Shown: positions 50,172 to 61,675 of the stretch, one piece after another | Layout of the letters: every line of letters begins with the position of its first letter | Numbering within the stretch: position 1 is the first letter of the stretch | NCBI GenBank assembly: GCA_949357655.1 | Contig: CASHTG010000004.1 | Span: forward strand, 1,054,001-1,118,000 | Origin: Parascedosporium putredinis | Taxonomy: Eukaryota > Ascomycota > Sordariomycetes > Microascales > Microascaceae | Direction of reading: 5' to 3' | Length of the DNA: 64,000 nucleotides | Notes under the pieces: generated by a model | Told to the model about the DNA's origin: nothing | Databases searched by the model: none | The model's input: the letters and a program-made list of their open reading frames with translations, nothing else | Translations under genes and position numbers: made by a program

Positions 50172-53100
50172 TCATATAAGTATAGGAGGCTCTGAAAACT
50201 CATATATACTGACCCTACCTGAGAGACACCCGATTACTAACCATAAAGATGATAATGCAGAGCAAGCGGGCCGGTAGTCGGGTGGCAGCCACAGGACTTT
50301 CCGGCCGTTCCACGTAATCCATATTGTATCATGACTAAGTCCATAGCCTTGGCGAGGCATATCTTGAGCTAGAGCCCCAGTCCTTATCTTGACGTCAGTA
50401 TTAGAGCTTGAAATATAAGCTAAACTTATTCGCCCAACATCAGTAAGAAGAGATGAGGAAGTAGCATCAAATGAAATATCAGATACTGCAATGACAGGGT
50501 TGAGCATGTGAACCTCATGGCCTGTAGCCACATCCCAGATCTTGATAGTCTTATCATCGGACCCGGATGCTATAAGCTTCGAATCATGAGAGAAGGCTAC
50601 TGACCGGACCCAGCCGCTATGGCCCTTCAGCATGTGAACCTCATGGCCTGTAGCCACATCCCAGATCTTGATAGTCTTATCATCGGACCCGGATGCTATA
50701 AGCTTCGAATCATGAGAGAAGGCTACTGACCGGACCCAGTCGCTATGGCCCTTCAGCATGTGAACCTCATGGCCTATAGTTACATCCCGGATCTTGATAG
50801 TCGCATCATCGGACCCGGATGCTATAGCCACATCCCAGATCTTGATAGTCGTATCACCGGACCCGGATGCTAAAAGCTTCGAATCATGAGAGAAGGCTAC
50901 TGATAGGACCCAGTCGCTATGGCCCTTCAGTATATGAACCTCATGGCCTGTAGCCACATCCCAGATCCTGATAGTCCCATCATTGGACCCGGATGCTATA
51001 AGCTTCGAATTATGAGAGAAGACTACTGACTGGACCGAGAGGCTATGGCCCTTTAGCATGTGAACCTCATGGCCTGTAGCTACATCCCGGATTTTGATAG
51101 TCGCATCATCGCCTATAGCCACATCCCAGATCTTGATAGTCGCATCATCAGACCCAGATGCTATAAGCTTCGAATCATGAGAGAAGGCTACCGACTGGAC
51201 TGAGCGGCTATGGCCCTTTAGCATGTGAACCTCATGGCCTATAGTTACATCCCAGATCTTGATAGTCGTATCACCGGACCCGGATGCTAAAAGCTTCGAA
51301 TCATGAGAGAAGGCTACTGACCAGACCCAGCTGCTATGGCCCTCCAGCATGTGAGCCTCATGGCCTGTAGCCACATCCCAGATCTTGATAGTCCCATCAG
51401 TGGACCCAGATGCTATAAGCTTCGAATCATGAGAGAAGGCTACTGACCGGACCGAGCCCCTATGGCCCTTCAGCATGTGAGCCTCATAGCCTGTAGCCAC
51501 ATCCCAGATCTTGATAGTCCCATCAGTGGACCCAGATGCTATACGCTTTGAACCATGAGAGAAGGCTACTGACAGGACCCAGCTGCTATGGCCCTCCAGC
51601 ATGTGAGCCTCATGGCCTGTAGCCACATCCCAGATCTTGATAGTCCCATCAGTGGACCCAGATGCTATACGCTTTGAACCATGAGAGAAGGCTACTGACC
51701 GGACCGAGCCCCTATGGCCCTTCAGCATGTGAACCTCATGGCCTGTAGCCACATCCCAGATCTTGATAGTCATATCACTGGACACGGATGCTATAAGCTT
51801 CGAATCATGAGAGAAGGCTACTGACAGGACCCAGCTGCTATGGCCCTCCAGCATGTGAGCCTCATGGCCTGTAGCCACATCCCAGATCTTGATAGTCCCA
51901 TCAGTGGACCCAGATGCTATACGCTTTGAACCATGAGAGAAGGCTACTGACCGGACCGAGCCCCTATGGCCCTTCAGCATGTGAACCTCATGGCCTGTAG
52001 CCACATCCCAGATCTTGATAGTCTTATCATCGGACCCGGATGCTATAAGCTTCGAATCATGAGAGAAGGCTACTGACCAGACCCAGCTGCTACGGCCCTC
52101 CAGCATGTGAGCCTCATGGCCTGTAGCCACATCCCAGATCTTGATAGTCCCATCAGTGGACCCAGATGCTATAAGCTTCGAATCATGAGAGAAGGCTACT
52201 GACTGGACCTGGCTGTATTGGCCCTCGAGAGTCTGTAAACAAGGACTCCACCTATTTTCAACTAAAGGCTTAGTTTTAATCCATGTTGGCTCTTCCTTAT
52301 TGAATATTTTCCGTATTAAGCTCTCTGTAGGGCTGAATAGCAGCGCGGCCGAATACGTTTGGAGAGGAGCATTCTCGATCACCCATCTATTATGGAGTAT
52401 GAACCGACGCGCATCTTGGATTAAATTGAGCAGCTGTGGATGTGGTGATCGTTCCTGTGATAATTAGCTTTCGCTTGAATGCTCCTAGCATAATATTAAA
52501 CTTACCCTAAGTAAACTCTCGAGTTTTGTTATAGAGACAATAGCATCCGGCATAGCTCGCAATAAGCTTAGAGCCTCAAGCCAGTATAAAAAAACTCCTG
52601 TAGAAACAGCGAGCCCTTTCCTTCATCAGTATCATTTTGACACCTGTCGTCACCCCTGATAGTATTTGCTTTCCATAGATGGTCAATCCAGTGGACACAC
52701 GAATACCGCATGGCAGCTAAGGGGTCTGGATTAGGTCTGACGACATCATCAATCAGCATGCCCGGGTGGGGAAGGTTGTAAATGTTCCGTCGCAGTAGTC
52801 CATTTGATAATGCTAGGATTGACCGCGAGAAGAGAGCGTGATGAGCTGCTCTAAGACCATCAGGAAAGATAGCGCTGCGTGGCTTCTCATTTAAGTAGTC
52901 CTTGACTGATTGGTGAATAACATAGAGAAAGCCCCTCTCACTGTAAGAAATGAGCCGCACAGAGCTACGACTCTCCGAACGTACTCCGGATTCTCCGAGA
53001 TATACTTCGGTAGTCCGGACACAATGGCCAGCTCAGTGAGGTGGAGTGGACGATACGCTACGGTAACTGCCGAGAGCACAAGTTGACAAAGCCCCCAGTC

Positions 53101-55222
53101 CTTCAGTTGTTGAATCTGGACCATCATTAAATCGTAGAGCTCGTTTAAGTTAGAAGGCACTTCCTCGACTACCTGCGGCACACGCCAGGGCGTTGCTGTC
53201 ACTTTCTCGAGTTCCTTGATGACGAGGGCGGCCCATAGGAAAGTGCCATTTGCCTTTTCGCGTAGGGTGTCTCGTACTAGGTTCCTCAGGTTATGATCGC
53301 TTAGCAGCGATGACAGTGTTTCCATCTTGAAGTCAATGTAGGAGCCGACAGCACGAGATACCTGTTCTGCGTTTTTCGTAATCTCGAGACTCAGATTCAT
53401 GCCTGAGCCGTCTATCTTGAGGTGCTGCTCGATTTCGGGCCTATTACGGCTCGACACGATCCACTTAACACGGTCAGATACTGCGGAGTGCTCGACTATG
53501 AACCTTAAGAGCATTTCCCGATCAGTCGTGCACTCGTCGAGCGCATCAATCACAATGTATGTCCTTGACAGACTCTCGTTGCGGAGCATTCTCTCTAGCA
53601 CATTTGAGAGTGTATAAAAGCTATTGACATCCTCAAAGAGCTTTGGTCCAGCATGGTCATAACTTTCACGGATGTGAGAGATAAGCCGTGGGTGCTGGAC
53701 AGCGAGGAGGTAGACCAGGCCTCTCAGGACAGCCGTGGCGTTGTTAAGTTTCTTGTCTGTGCCTTGGCAAAGAAGTAGGATAGCGCTATAGTAGCACTAG
53801 ACGTCTGCTGCGATGATTTCGACTGCTCCAGTTGTCGCTCCAGCTCATCCACGACAGTAATTAGGAGCATCGTCTTACCCTTACCCGGGTCACCCTTAAT
53901 CCAGAGTAATCTAGTTTCATCGCAGTCACGCCATCGCCGGAAGTCGTCGTGGTCAAGGATCCAGCTAGACGCATCCCGAAAAAGGCCGCCCTTTGTCTCC
54001 TTAATACGCTCTCTGTCGGTGCGGGGGTCCGTAGCGCGCAAGTCTTTTAGGCACTCATTATCCTTCTCATCCTGTCGAGTTTCCCTCTCTTCTTGCCTTA
54101 TCTCAAGCTTTATCGCGGCCCCTTCGTCCATCTTTTTCTCAATTCTCATCACAGTGCTATCCACTGGTAGCAACAAAGTTAATAAAGATGCTTGTTAAAA
54201 TAACTAAAGAAGGATAATAACTAACCGCTGTGGAGGACCTCGCTAATCTTCTTCTCAGCCTCGACTTTGGTCGGGGGATTTCGCACAGAAGTTCTTTGGC
54301 GTAGGCAGCGGCCGCCATCGCTGCATACCCCTGCCATTCCTTGTTCTTATGCGAGTCTGAATAGTCGCAGATACCGCGGATGACAAGGCAAGGAAAGTGG
54401 TTCATTAGCCCTGCAGCCTCCATCTCGAAGCACAAAACACCCCTTTCTGCGGCAAGGCTATCCCGTATAGTAGCATCCTTCATCAACTTATCTGCTGAAG
54501 CTATTAGGCCGTAGTGAATTGTAGGGTTATCATCCTCTTCTGTCCGTTCACGCCGCATCACTAGCTTTGATGTATCATCGCCACCTCTATATACGCAGCT
54601 CGCTTCGGGGTCTAGAGAATGCACAACGCTGCTCAGATAGAGTCTGTCGGTGCTTCGGTCTGGACGTTTGTACTTCTTCCGTAGTCGCTTTCTCGTTCCG
54701 AGAACGTTGTCTATCATATCTTCGATATTATGCCCATCTACTTCGTGCTTGGCTCCAAGCCCGGTAACGGCTGTACGCAGGAACCGCGGTGGCTGATTCA
54801 AGAATCCTGTGTATTCGAATTTCTGGTTCTGAATGGTTTTTCCATAGTCGTATTGGAACACACCGCCTTCGCCATGGCCAGGAACGCTGACGACGACATC
54901 GCCAAGGCGGATGTCATGCTTAAGACTTGGAGCGCCACCGCCGATCCCGACCATCAGGCCTATTCTCACGTTGGGGAAGCTTCGCAGCATATCTCTTGCT
55001 ACACCCGCAGCTGAGACGAGGCCGTATTCGCCTTGGGGAGTGTGGCGATAACGACATTGTGTTTTCCAATTCTGCCAAGAGAATACGTATTGTCGTCGTG
55101 TTGATCGAGGGCATCGGGCGGGTCGTGCCTTTCATCGAGAAATGCCTGCGCTGCTACGTACTCGGGAAGAATAGCGCAAATCCAGCCAACGGTGTAGATT
55201 TTTTGATATTGGCATCAGCCAT
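50172..55222 (-). CDS. PNP-NACHT-WD40 NOD-like receptor
   Basis: Role: presumed non-self sensor. The nucleoside-phosphorylase domain is the likely effector, the NACHT the switch, the WD40 propeller(s) the sensor. Seen: ATG at 55222, PNP_UDP domain to about residue 310 with VGIGGGAPS, LGDVVVS, FEMEAAG and the acid RGICDYSDSH. Intron 54164-54225. NACHT Walker A GDPGKGKTML and Walker B YIVIDALDECT. Intron 52455-52505. Then 13 WD40 repeats of 42 residues (SVAFSHDSKLIASGS with TIKIWDVATGHE) and a short divergent tail. Six breaks, at 55199-55204, 55031-55032, 54273-54277, 53769-53771, 52932-52935 and 52588-52594, each need one base; total 1647 aa, divisible by three. Known: related PNP effectors in immune proteins deplete nucleotides (ATP nucleosidase activity in bacterial Detocs), so a cell-death mechanism by ATP cleavage is a fair inference. 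Confidence 0.9.
50525..52230 (-). repeat. Tandem 126-bp WD40-coding repeats (13 units)
   Basis: Thirteen 126-bp direct repeats, most of each unit identical to its neighbours. Differences cluster at two spots: after L(K/E)GH, and between ASGS and TIK. Two units carry an internal partial duplication (about 50768-50870 and 51070-51150). Confidence 0.95.
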
Positions 55223-55864
55223 AGCTCGATGAAGGCGTCAAGAGATGCGCACTAGAAATGTTTGATAGTAGTAAGAGAGATCATGTAGCTAGGGAAGAAC
55301 AGTCTCTTGTCCGACGAACGACGAGTCCTATGGAAAGCAGAAGAACAGTGAGGGGTGAAGGAATAAATTTTCCCTCAAAAGAAACCAACAACTTGCATTG
55401 CGGCCGGCTGCCCAACGAGCCTGACGGCGGCCGAGTTTCTATCGACTTCATTGGAGCAGAAGTGTAGTTCAAACCCCCGCGCAGAGATGTAGGGGATGGC
55501 CAGGCTGCGATACGGACATCCAAAAGAGTACCTGGAGGTTGGAGTGAACGTATATATGCACCCGTCATGTCAACGGTAGCTTTCTAACGGGGCGAACGGG
55601 GAGTGTAGCAGTTGGAAGCTGAACTTGATGCATGACTAAGTGCCCCTCACGGCACGGGACTGGGCTTTTGACGCTGAATAATCGACCCTTCTCTGCTTAG
55701 TTTGAAACAAAGCGACACTTGACTGATAAGCCACCTAACACCCTAAATTCGTTGCGATGGCAGGATAACGGTGGCTGTGGATATTTGGGGTTAACTGTCT
55801 GGTCGTAATTCCAGACTAGCGCTATTTTCACGTTGCCAACGCTTCAACCCCCACGATCCGCCAA
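55223..55864. other. Divergent promoter region, NLR / flavokinase-fold gene
   Basis: 640 bp between divergent starts; it must hold both promoters. Nothing else recognised. Confidence 0.5.
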
Positions 55865-57706
55865 ATGAGAGCCATGGCAGACCATCACAAAGCGCCTCCC
55901 AGCTACGAATCCGGCCAATTCTCCCGTTCATCGACGACGCTCGTCCCCTCCGATTCGCCAAAGGTCCCGCTAGCCCAACACAACGGACAGCAGCCCGGCC
56001 TGCTCACCGCCTCCAACTCCTTCACACGGCTGTCGCCCGGCGCCGACGCCGACCCCTATGTCCGCCGCGTCAAGAGTTCGGTGAACCTGTCCCACCGCTC
56101 GGGGAGTGACCTCGACGCGGGGCCCTCCTTCGACGGACCCCGCACGGCGTCACCATCCACAGCATCCTCGGTGCCGAAAACGCCACCGGCCCGTTCGGGA
56201 GCAGCGCGCAGCCACCGCCCGCGGGGACGAAAGCCGTGCTCAAGCAGGCTCTCGAGGAGGCCCAGTTCTTCGCCGGCGGCATTTTATCCCGCGCCGTGGA
56301 ATCCACCAAGCACTACAGCATCATCCGCCACTCCTTCGCCATCGTCTGGTACCGCGGCCCCGCCACCACGGCGACCTTTTCCGTGCTTTCCGACGTGGCC
56401 ATGCCCCCGCCCGCTCTCTGTGGCTGCAGCAAAAGGGATTCTCCGGCAAGACGGGCATGGCGCTCAAGGCCAGGCTGGGCGGGGGTGTCGACGGCTGGAT
56501 CAACGTCACCCCGGCCTCCGCCGCCTCGGCGTCGCAGCTGCCTCCCAACGACGAGCGCGCTTTCCAGCGGGACCTGAAGCGCTTCGCCGAGAAGGCGTCG
56601 GGTCGCCTCCGGAAACACCTCCCGCGCGAAACGCTTGTGGTGAGGATCCCGGCCGGGGCGTCGGACGGGTACTATCGGCTCGTCTTGTGTGAGGGTGCGG
56701 ACCCGGGCAAGGTCCTCTGCGGAAGCCCCGTGTTTCGCATCGCGAGCACGTCCACCGACTCGAGCGTCATACGTGGCGCGGGCCTCCGCTCCATCCCCTC
56801 GAGGTCGGTGTCAAGGTCGGTTCCGTGATCGCGACCAACACGGTGCTCCGCTATGTGGCTCCCGTGACCGGGATCGTGGGGTCCCGCGTCGCCAAGTACG
56901 GGTCCAAGATGAAGTTGGCGAAGAAGGGCGCGTCCATGGCTTACCAGCAGCACGATGAACAGTGGAGGAATATCCGCCAGCAAAAGCACAACCAGTTGCT
57001 AGCGGCGGATGCGGGGCTCCTGAGCACCGGCGATCCCTCCATCGTGTGCGCGATCGGCTCCGAGATGGGTCCGGAGCCTCCCTTTCCGACAAGGTTCACC
57101 GGGGTGGTGGTCAAAGGGACGGGTCTTTCTAGGGAGAGGTACGGCGTTCCGACCGCCAACCTGTCTGGCTTGCCGGAGGAGATCAAGGCCTCCTTCAAGG
57201 GCGTTTTCGTCGCCTGGGCCCGCGTTCAGCCCAAGAAGGACCTCAACGTGACCAACGAGTGGTGCGAGGCCGTTGTCACCGTTGCGCCGTTGATGCATGG
57301 CCCTGTGGGAGCGGTGCGCAAAACAAAAGCCGCCGTTCACTTCCTCAACGATTTTGAAGTTGACTTTTTCGAGGCAAAGGTCGATGTGCTCTTGATGGGT
57401 TTCATCCGCCAGGCGACAATGCTTCCGAACGAGCCCTCTGATGCGCTGGATAGTGCGATGCTCGACGCCCTGCTACAAGACGTCATCGTGTCGGTGGCGA
57501 GCTTGAGGAGGGAGCACTGGGGACACGAGGACGCCCTTCAGCGGCTAAAGACGGTTGAGTCGGAGAAGAGCTTCTCCTCCAAGCTCATGGATGTGCGGGA
57601 CAAGGTACAGAATAACCTAGAGAGGGTCCCGCTGCATCTTGCCGGGGTACGGTCGGAGTCTGATCAGTTCCGGGACGCTGTTTACGGAGCGGGGGATTGT
57701 ACATAA
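55865..57706 (+). CDS. Flavokinase-fold protein (fungal family often labelled LipA and NB-ARC domain protein)
   Basis: Role unknown. Seen: a disordered Ser/Pro-rich N-terminus of about 90 residues (PPSYESGQFSRSSTTLVP); a middle region (ALEEAQFFAGGILSRAVEST; HYSIIRHSFAIVWYRG) of lipid-binding look; and a C-terminal block like riboflavin kinase: FTGVVVKGTGLSRERYGVPTANL, GVFVAWARV, NDFEVDFFEAKVDVLLMGFIR. Riboflavin kinases keep GxPTANL and the DFYG-type acid; here GVPTANL is kept but FFEA replaces FYG, so activity is doubtful. I see no P-loop, so the common NB-ARC label is not supported. Breaks at 56138-56141, 56404-56408 and 56795-56798 (all C runs) each need one base; corrected length is 614 aa. 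No introns. The ATG at 55865 is first; ATG 55874 is an alternative. Confidence 0.75.
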
Positions 57707-57961
57707 AGAGGATTGATGCCGAGAACATAAAACCGATAGACAATTTCATGACTATTTAAGATATAATGTTAATTAGAAACGTAAATATAAAGGATACACG
57801 CCTTTCGTAGGCAAATTCACGACGTGGTTGTTACTCTTGATCCTAATAAAATCCTAATTCCCTTGGCTCCTTGTCCCAATAAAATACCAACGAGGATTCC
57901 GTTGTACTGACTACAAGCGCCTTTCACGTCCCCTACCACAATCATTCAAGAACCCCGGTCG

Positions 57962-59415
57962 CTAAAGTCCGGCCATGGGACAACCGCCGCGCTGCGCCCG
58001 AATGCGCTGCACCTCCTTCTCCATCTCCTCCGCCCCTTTACCCTCCAACCGAACGGGTCCGAGGTTCTCAATCTTGTAGCCCTGCGGCGCGTACTGCCCG
58101 TCGGCCGACGGGACGAGGCCGCCGGTCAAGCGGGTAAAGAGGGCCTCGGGTCCCCACCTGCTCCAGAACGTCGGCTTGACGTACCAGGGCTGGGAGAAGT
58201 AGAGCGTCATGTAGAAGTTGCCCGTCACGGGGTCCGGCTCGTCGGTGACGCGCGCGAACTCGAGCCACTGGGGCCGTGGGAGGTGGAGATATTTGATGGT
58301 GGCTCGTCTTAGAGCCATGAATCCCGTCAGCAGCCTCGTGTGCATGTCTGTCGGGTGGGGAAGCCTGTTTCACAAAGGGTTTCGGGTTAGCGAATGCGCT
58401 GTCACCTAGGCAAGAGGATGGTGACCGGAAGAATAACAAAAGAAATGGTAGCTGGAAACACTTACAGCATTGCATCACGCGTCCGCGCGTCAATGATGGA
58501 TCCGATGAGCTGGACGGCAATGCCATGTATGGCCGTGGGAATGTTGAAGAGGAGGATGTCGAGCGTGCCCCTAGCCACCTTTCCGTTTGTTTCATCGGGC
58601 ACGGCACACCGCTTCTCGTACAAGTCGCTCCACCGCTCAATAGCGCGCATCCACGCCGTCCCGTCCCGCTCGTCGCTGTCGTAGTGGGCTTCCAGGACTT
58701 GGTAGGGAATCTCCATGGCCTCGCCGACGTTCCGCCAAAAGACACCCTCAGCGCAGGTCTCGACGGGGTGAGATCCCTCCACTCGAACCTCGACACCCAG
58801 CGCGTGGGCTCGAGGGCAAACAGGCTGAGGGTGTAGAGCAGGTCGTCGTCCGTGATCTTTCCGGCCTTGCGGTACCTGTTGTGGAGGTAGTTCATCCGGG
58901 CGATGCTGGCCACGGCCCGATCCGACGCGGGGTGGTTATGGGCCATTTCGGTGACGATGACGGCGGTGTCTGCTGCCCTCTTTGACGCTGTTTGGTCGGA
59001 GGATAACTGGCCGGTGGCGAGAAGAACGCTGGATATCGTAGGGATGGCATATGTCTTCATGCCGCGTATATACGTTCTATGATTAGCGGGAACAGCGAAA
59101 TAAGAGGGAGACGGAGAGTCTTTTTTTCTCTCTTATTATTCATACCTTGAAAAGCGCAAAGAATAGGGAGGTAGTGTATGCGTGGGGGAACTCTAGGTTG
59201 GACAACGCTCGGCGTATGGCGGAAGCTTCCTCGACGGTCATGGATTTCAAGGGTCGCTTAGGATACCCATAGTTTCGGAGAGTGCGGTCGCGACGTCTAT
59301 ATCGCAACGCACGAGTGAGGGCTAGGTAAGTGACGAGGGCGGTGGTGATGGCGAGGAGACGGTTGGGGCGTGTCTGCGCAAACTGCTCTGCGGCAATCGA
59401 AAGTGCATTACCCAT
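57962..59415 (-). CDS. ER-bound oxygenase, MpaB-like (DUF2236 family)
   Basis: Role: the DUF2236/MpaB family includes the mycophenolic-acid oxygenase MpaB, an ER-bound haem-type enzyme that cleaves a prenyl-chain double bond; bacterial rubber oxygenase Lcp is related. Seen: an N-terminal membrane helix (LLAITTALVTYLALTRALRY), then RMNYLHNRYRKAGKITDDDL and the WRDLTP and GVFWRNVGEAMEIPY blocks; the His in NYLHNRY is a likely haem ligand. Introns: 59055-59145 and 58365-58465. One break, at G4 58764-58767, needs one base; corrected length is 420 aa. The ATG at 59415 starts the membrane helix. The neighbour upstream is the Lys-Arg repeat gene on the same strand, 1.25 kb away. Confidence 0.83.
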
Positions 59416-60660
59416 CTTGTTCGAGGATCACGTTGTCTCTGTGAAAAATTCCCTTGGTGGCTCTTTCAAAAATTGGATTTACATCCAGATACTTTCACTC
59501 CACGATCCAATCGGGGTTGCGCAATACGATGCTTCACGTTGTGGTCTATTGCGCGCTGAGGTACGATTGCTTCGCATTTTCATCCACAAAGGTTGGCTTG
59601 AATGTGAGGTTGAGGGTAGAGCTGATGAGATGTCAAGGAAACGAAACCAACGGGCTTATTAGAAATCGGCGAAACGGGTTCGCTGCGACGTGGTTCGAGC
59701 GATCGTCCAGGAGGGGCGGGGCCAGATCTGTCGATGGCCTCAATGCTCGAGCGCGACCCAAACGGATGACCTGGAATTCTAGCGTCCAAACCCCGCAATT
59801 TGCTAAGGGCCCTAGCGGCGTGTCTAGCGCGATCCGGACCTCGGTTTATTGTGGGCCTCGCCTTGTGCCCCGTGGCCCCTCGAATCAGACTGCGTCTTGC
59901 TGTCACGGCGATCGGAGTCGGTTGGATTTTTCTTCTTCGTGCTCCGGATGTAGGCACAAATGGGGATGGATACGATGCTGGGGAAGAGAGGGGGAGCATT
60001 AGGCTTATTATGGCGTCGATCGTTCGGGTGAGCCATCTAGAAAGGATACCAACCCCTTTTAATTCTCTGCCGTCGCTGTGAGATTGAAGACGCCGCAAGG
60101 TGGTCCCTGAGCCCCTTGTCCCCTAAGGTTGGAAGGCGCCATGTAATCAGCCACTTTCACATGGTTTTTTACGCTCGACTTACTTTTTGCGTCTCTAGTA
60201 AAGCGGTCAGGGACACCGCGACAATGCGAGGCAAGGTCAGCAAACATCGCACAGCAGCCAATGAAAGGCAGGTCAGCAAAGAGCGACGCTTACTCTCTCT
60301 CAGTCAGTGAGAAAGAGGAGAGCGGCTCGTATACAATATGCGAGACGTTGTTACTTTCGACCGGGGAGCATTAACAATACCACAGAAATGATAGGAACAG
60401 TCAGGATCAGGGGAACAGGTATTTATTGTGCCTGCTAAGGAAAGTCTAAGATCAAAAAAAGGAAAAAAATTAAATATGCTATTATATGCAAGAAGCCAAA
60501 CCAGTCTAACCGATACCCAAAAAATAAAACGTCGTCATGTCGTAAAGGAGTGCGAGAAGTTTAAATAGGACAAAAGAAAGGCGTAATTAGAGGTTCCGGT
60601 GCCCAGCTGCGCATCGCAGGCCGGGGTGGAAACGGGGAGCCCGAGTAATTCATCGGCGCA
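59416..60660. other. Intergenic, repeat-protein gene to MpaB-like gene
   Basis: 1.25 kb, no gene. It contains the promoter of the MpaB-like gene and the 3' UTR of the repeat-protein gene. ORFs are composition-driven. Confidence 0.45.
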
Positions 60661-61675
60661 CTAGGCCTTGCCGCCGGGGTACTTGCCGGGGTACCACTTG
60701 CCATCATCGTAAGGGGTTCCGGGGCCCTCGTACTTGCCGGGGCGCCACGAGCCATCATCGGCCGCCTTGGGCTTGGTGCCAGCGGGAGGGTTGGTAGCGG
60801 GAGGGTTGGTAGCGGGAGGGTTGGTAGCAGGAGGGTTGGTAGCCGGAGGGTTGGTTGCGGGAGGGTTGGTTGCCGGAGGGTTGGTTGCGGGAGGGTTGGC
60901 GGGCTTCTTGTCACCGGGGTACTTTCCGGGGTACCACGAACCGTCATCGTAAGGAGTGCCGGGACCCTCGTACTTTCCGGGACGCCATGATCCGTCGTCG
61001 GCGCGCTTGGCCTTGCCACCGGGGTACTTGCCGGGGTACCACTTGCCATCATCATAAGGAGTGCCGGGACCTTCGTACTTGCCCGGGCGCCACGAGCCAT
61101 CATCGGGCTTGGGCTTGGTGCCGGCGGGGGTTGGTCGCCGGAGGGTTGGTGGCAGGAGGATTGGTAGCCGGGGGTTGGTGGCAGGAGGGTTGGCGGGCTT
61201 CTTGTCGCCGGGGTACTTTCCGGGGTACCACGAGCCATCGTCATAAGGAGTGCCGGGGCCCTCGTACTTGCCAGGACGCCATGATCCGTCGTCGGCGCGC
61301 TTGGCCTTGCCACCGGGGTACTTTCCGGGATACCACTTTCCGTCGTCGTAGGGGGTACCGGGACCTTCGTACTTGCCCGGGCGCCACGAGCCATCGTCGG
61401 CACGCTTGGCCTTGCCGCCGGGGTACTTGCCGGGGTACCATTTTCCGTCATCGTAGGGAGTGCCGGGGCCCTCATACTTTCCGGGGCGCCATGATCCATC
61501 ATCGGCGCGCTTCACCTTGCCGCCGGGGTACTTTCCGGGATACCACTTGCCGTCATCGTATGGGGTACCGGGACCCTCATACTTGCCGGGACGCCACGAG
61601 CCATCGTCGGCCGGCTTGGCCGCGGGAAGGGCAAGAACGGTGGCCGCGAGGGCGAGGAGGGTAAAGGAGTAGCGC

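Noticed and set aside
50525..52230. CRISPR-like array of regular repeats
   Set aside because: The repeats are contiguous 126-bp coding units in an open frame encoding WD40 blades; there are no short spacers. The 99-bp ankyrin array is rejected for the same reason.
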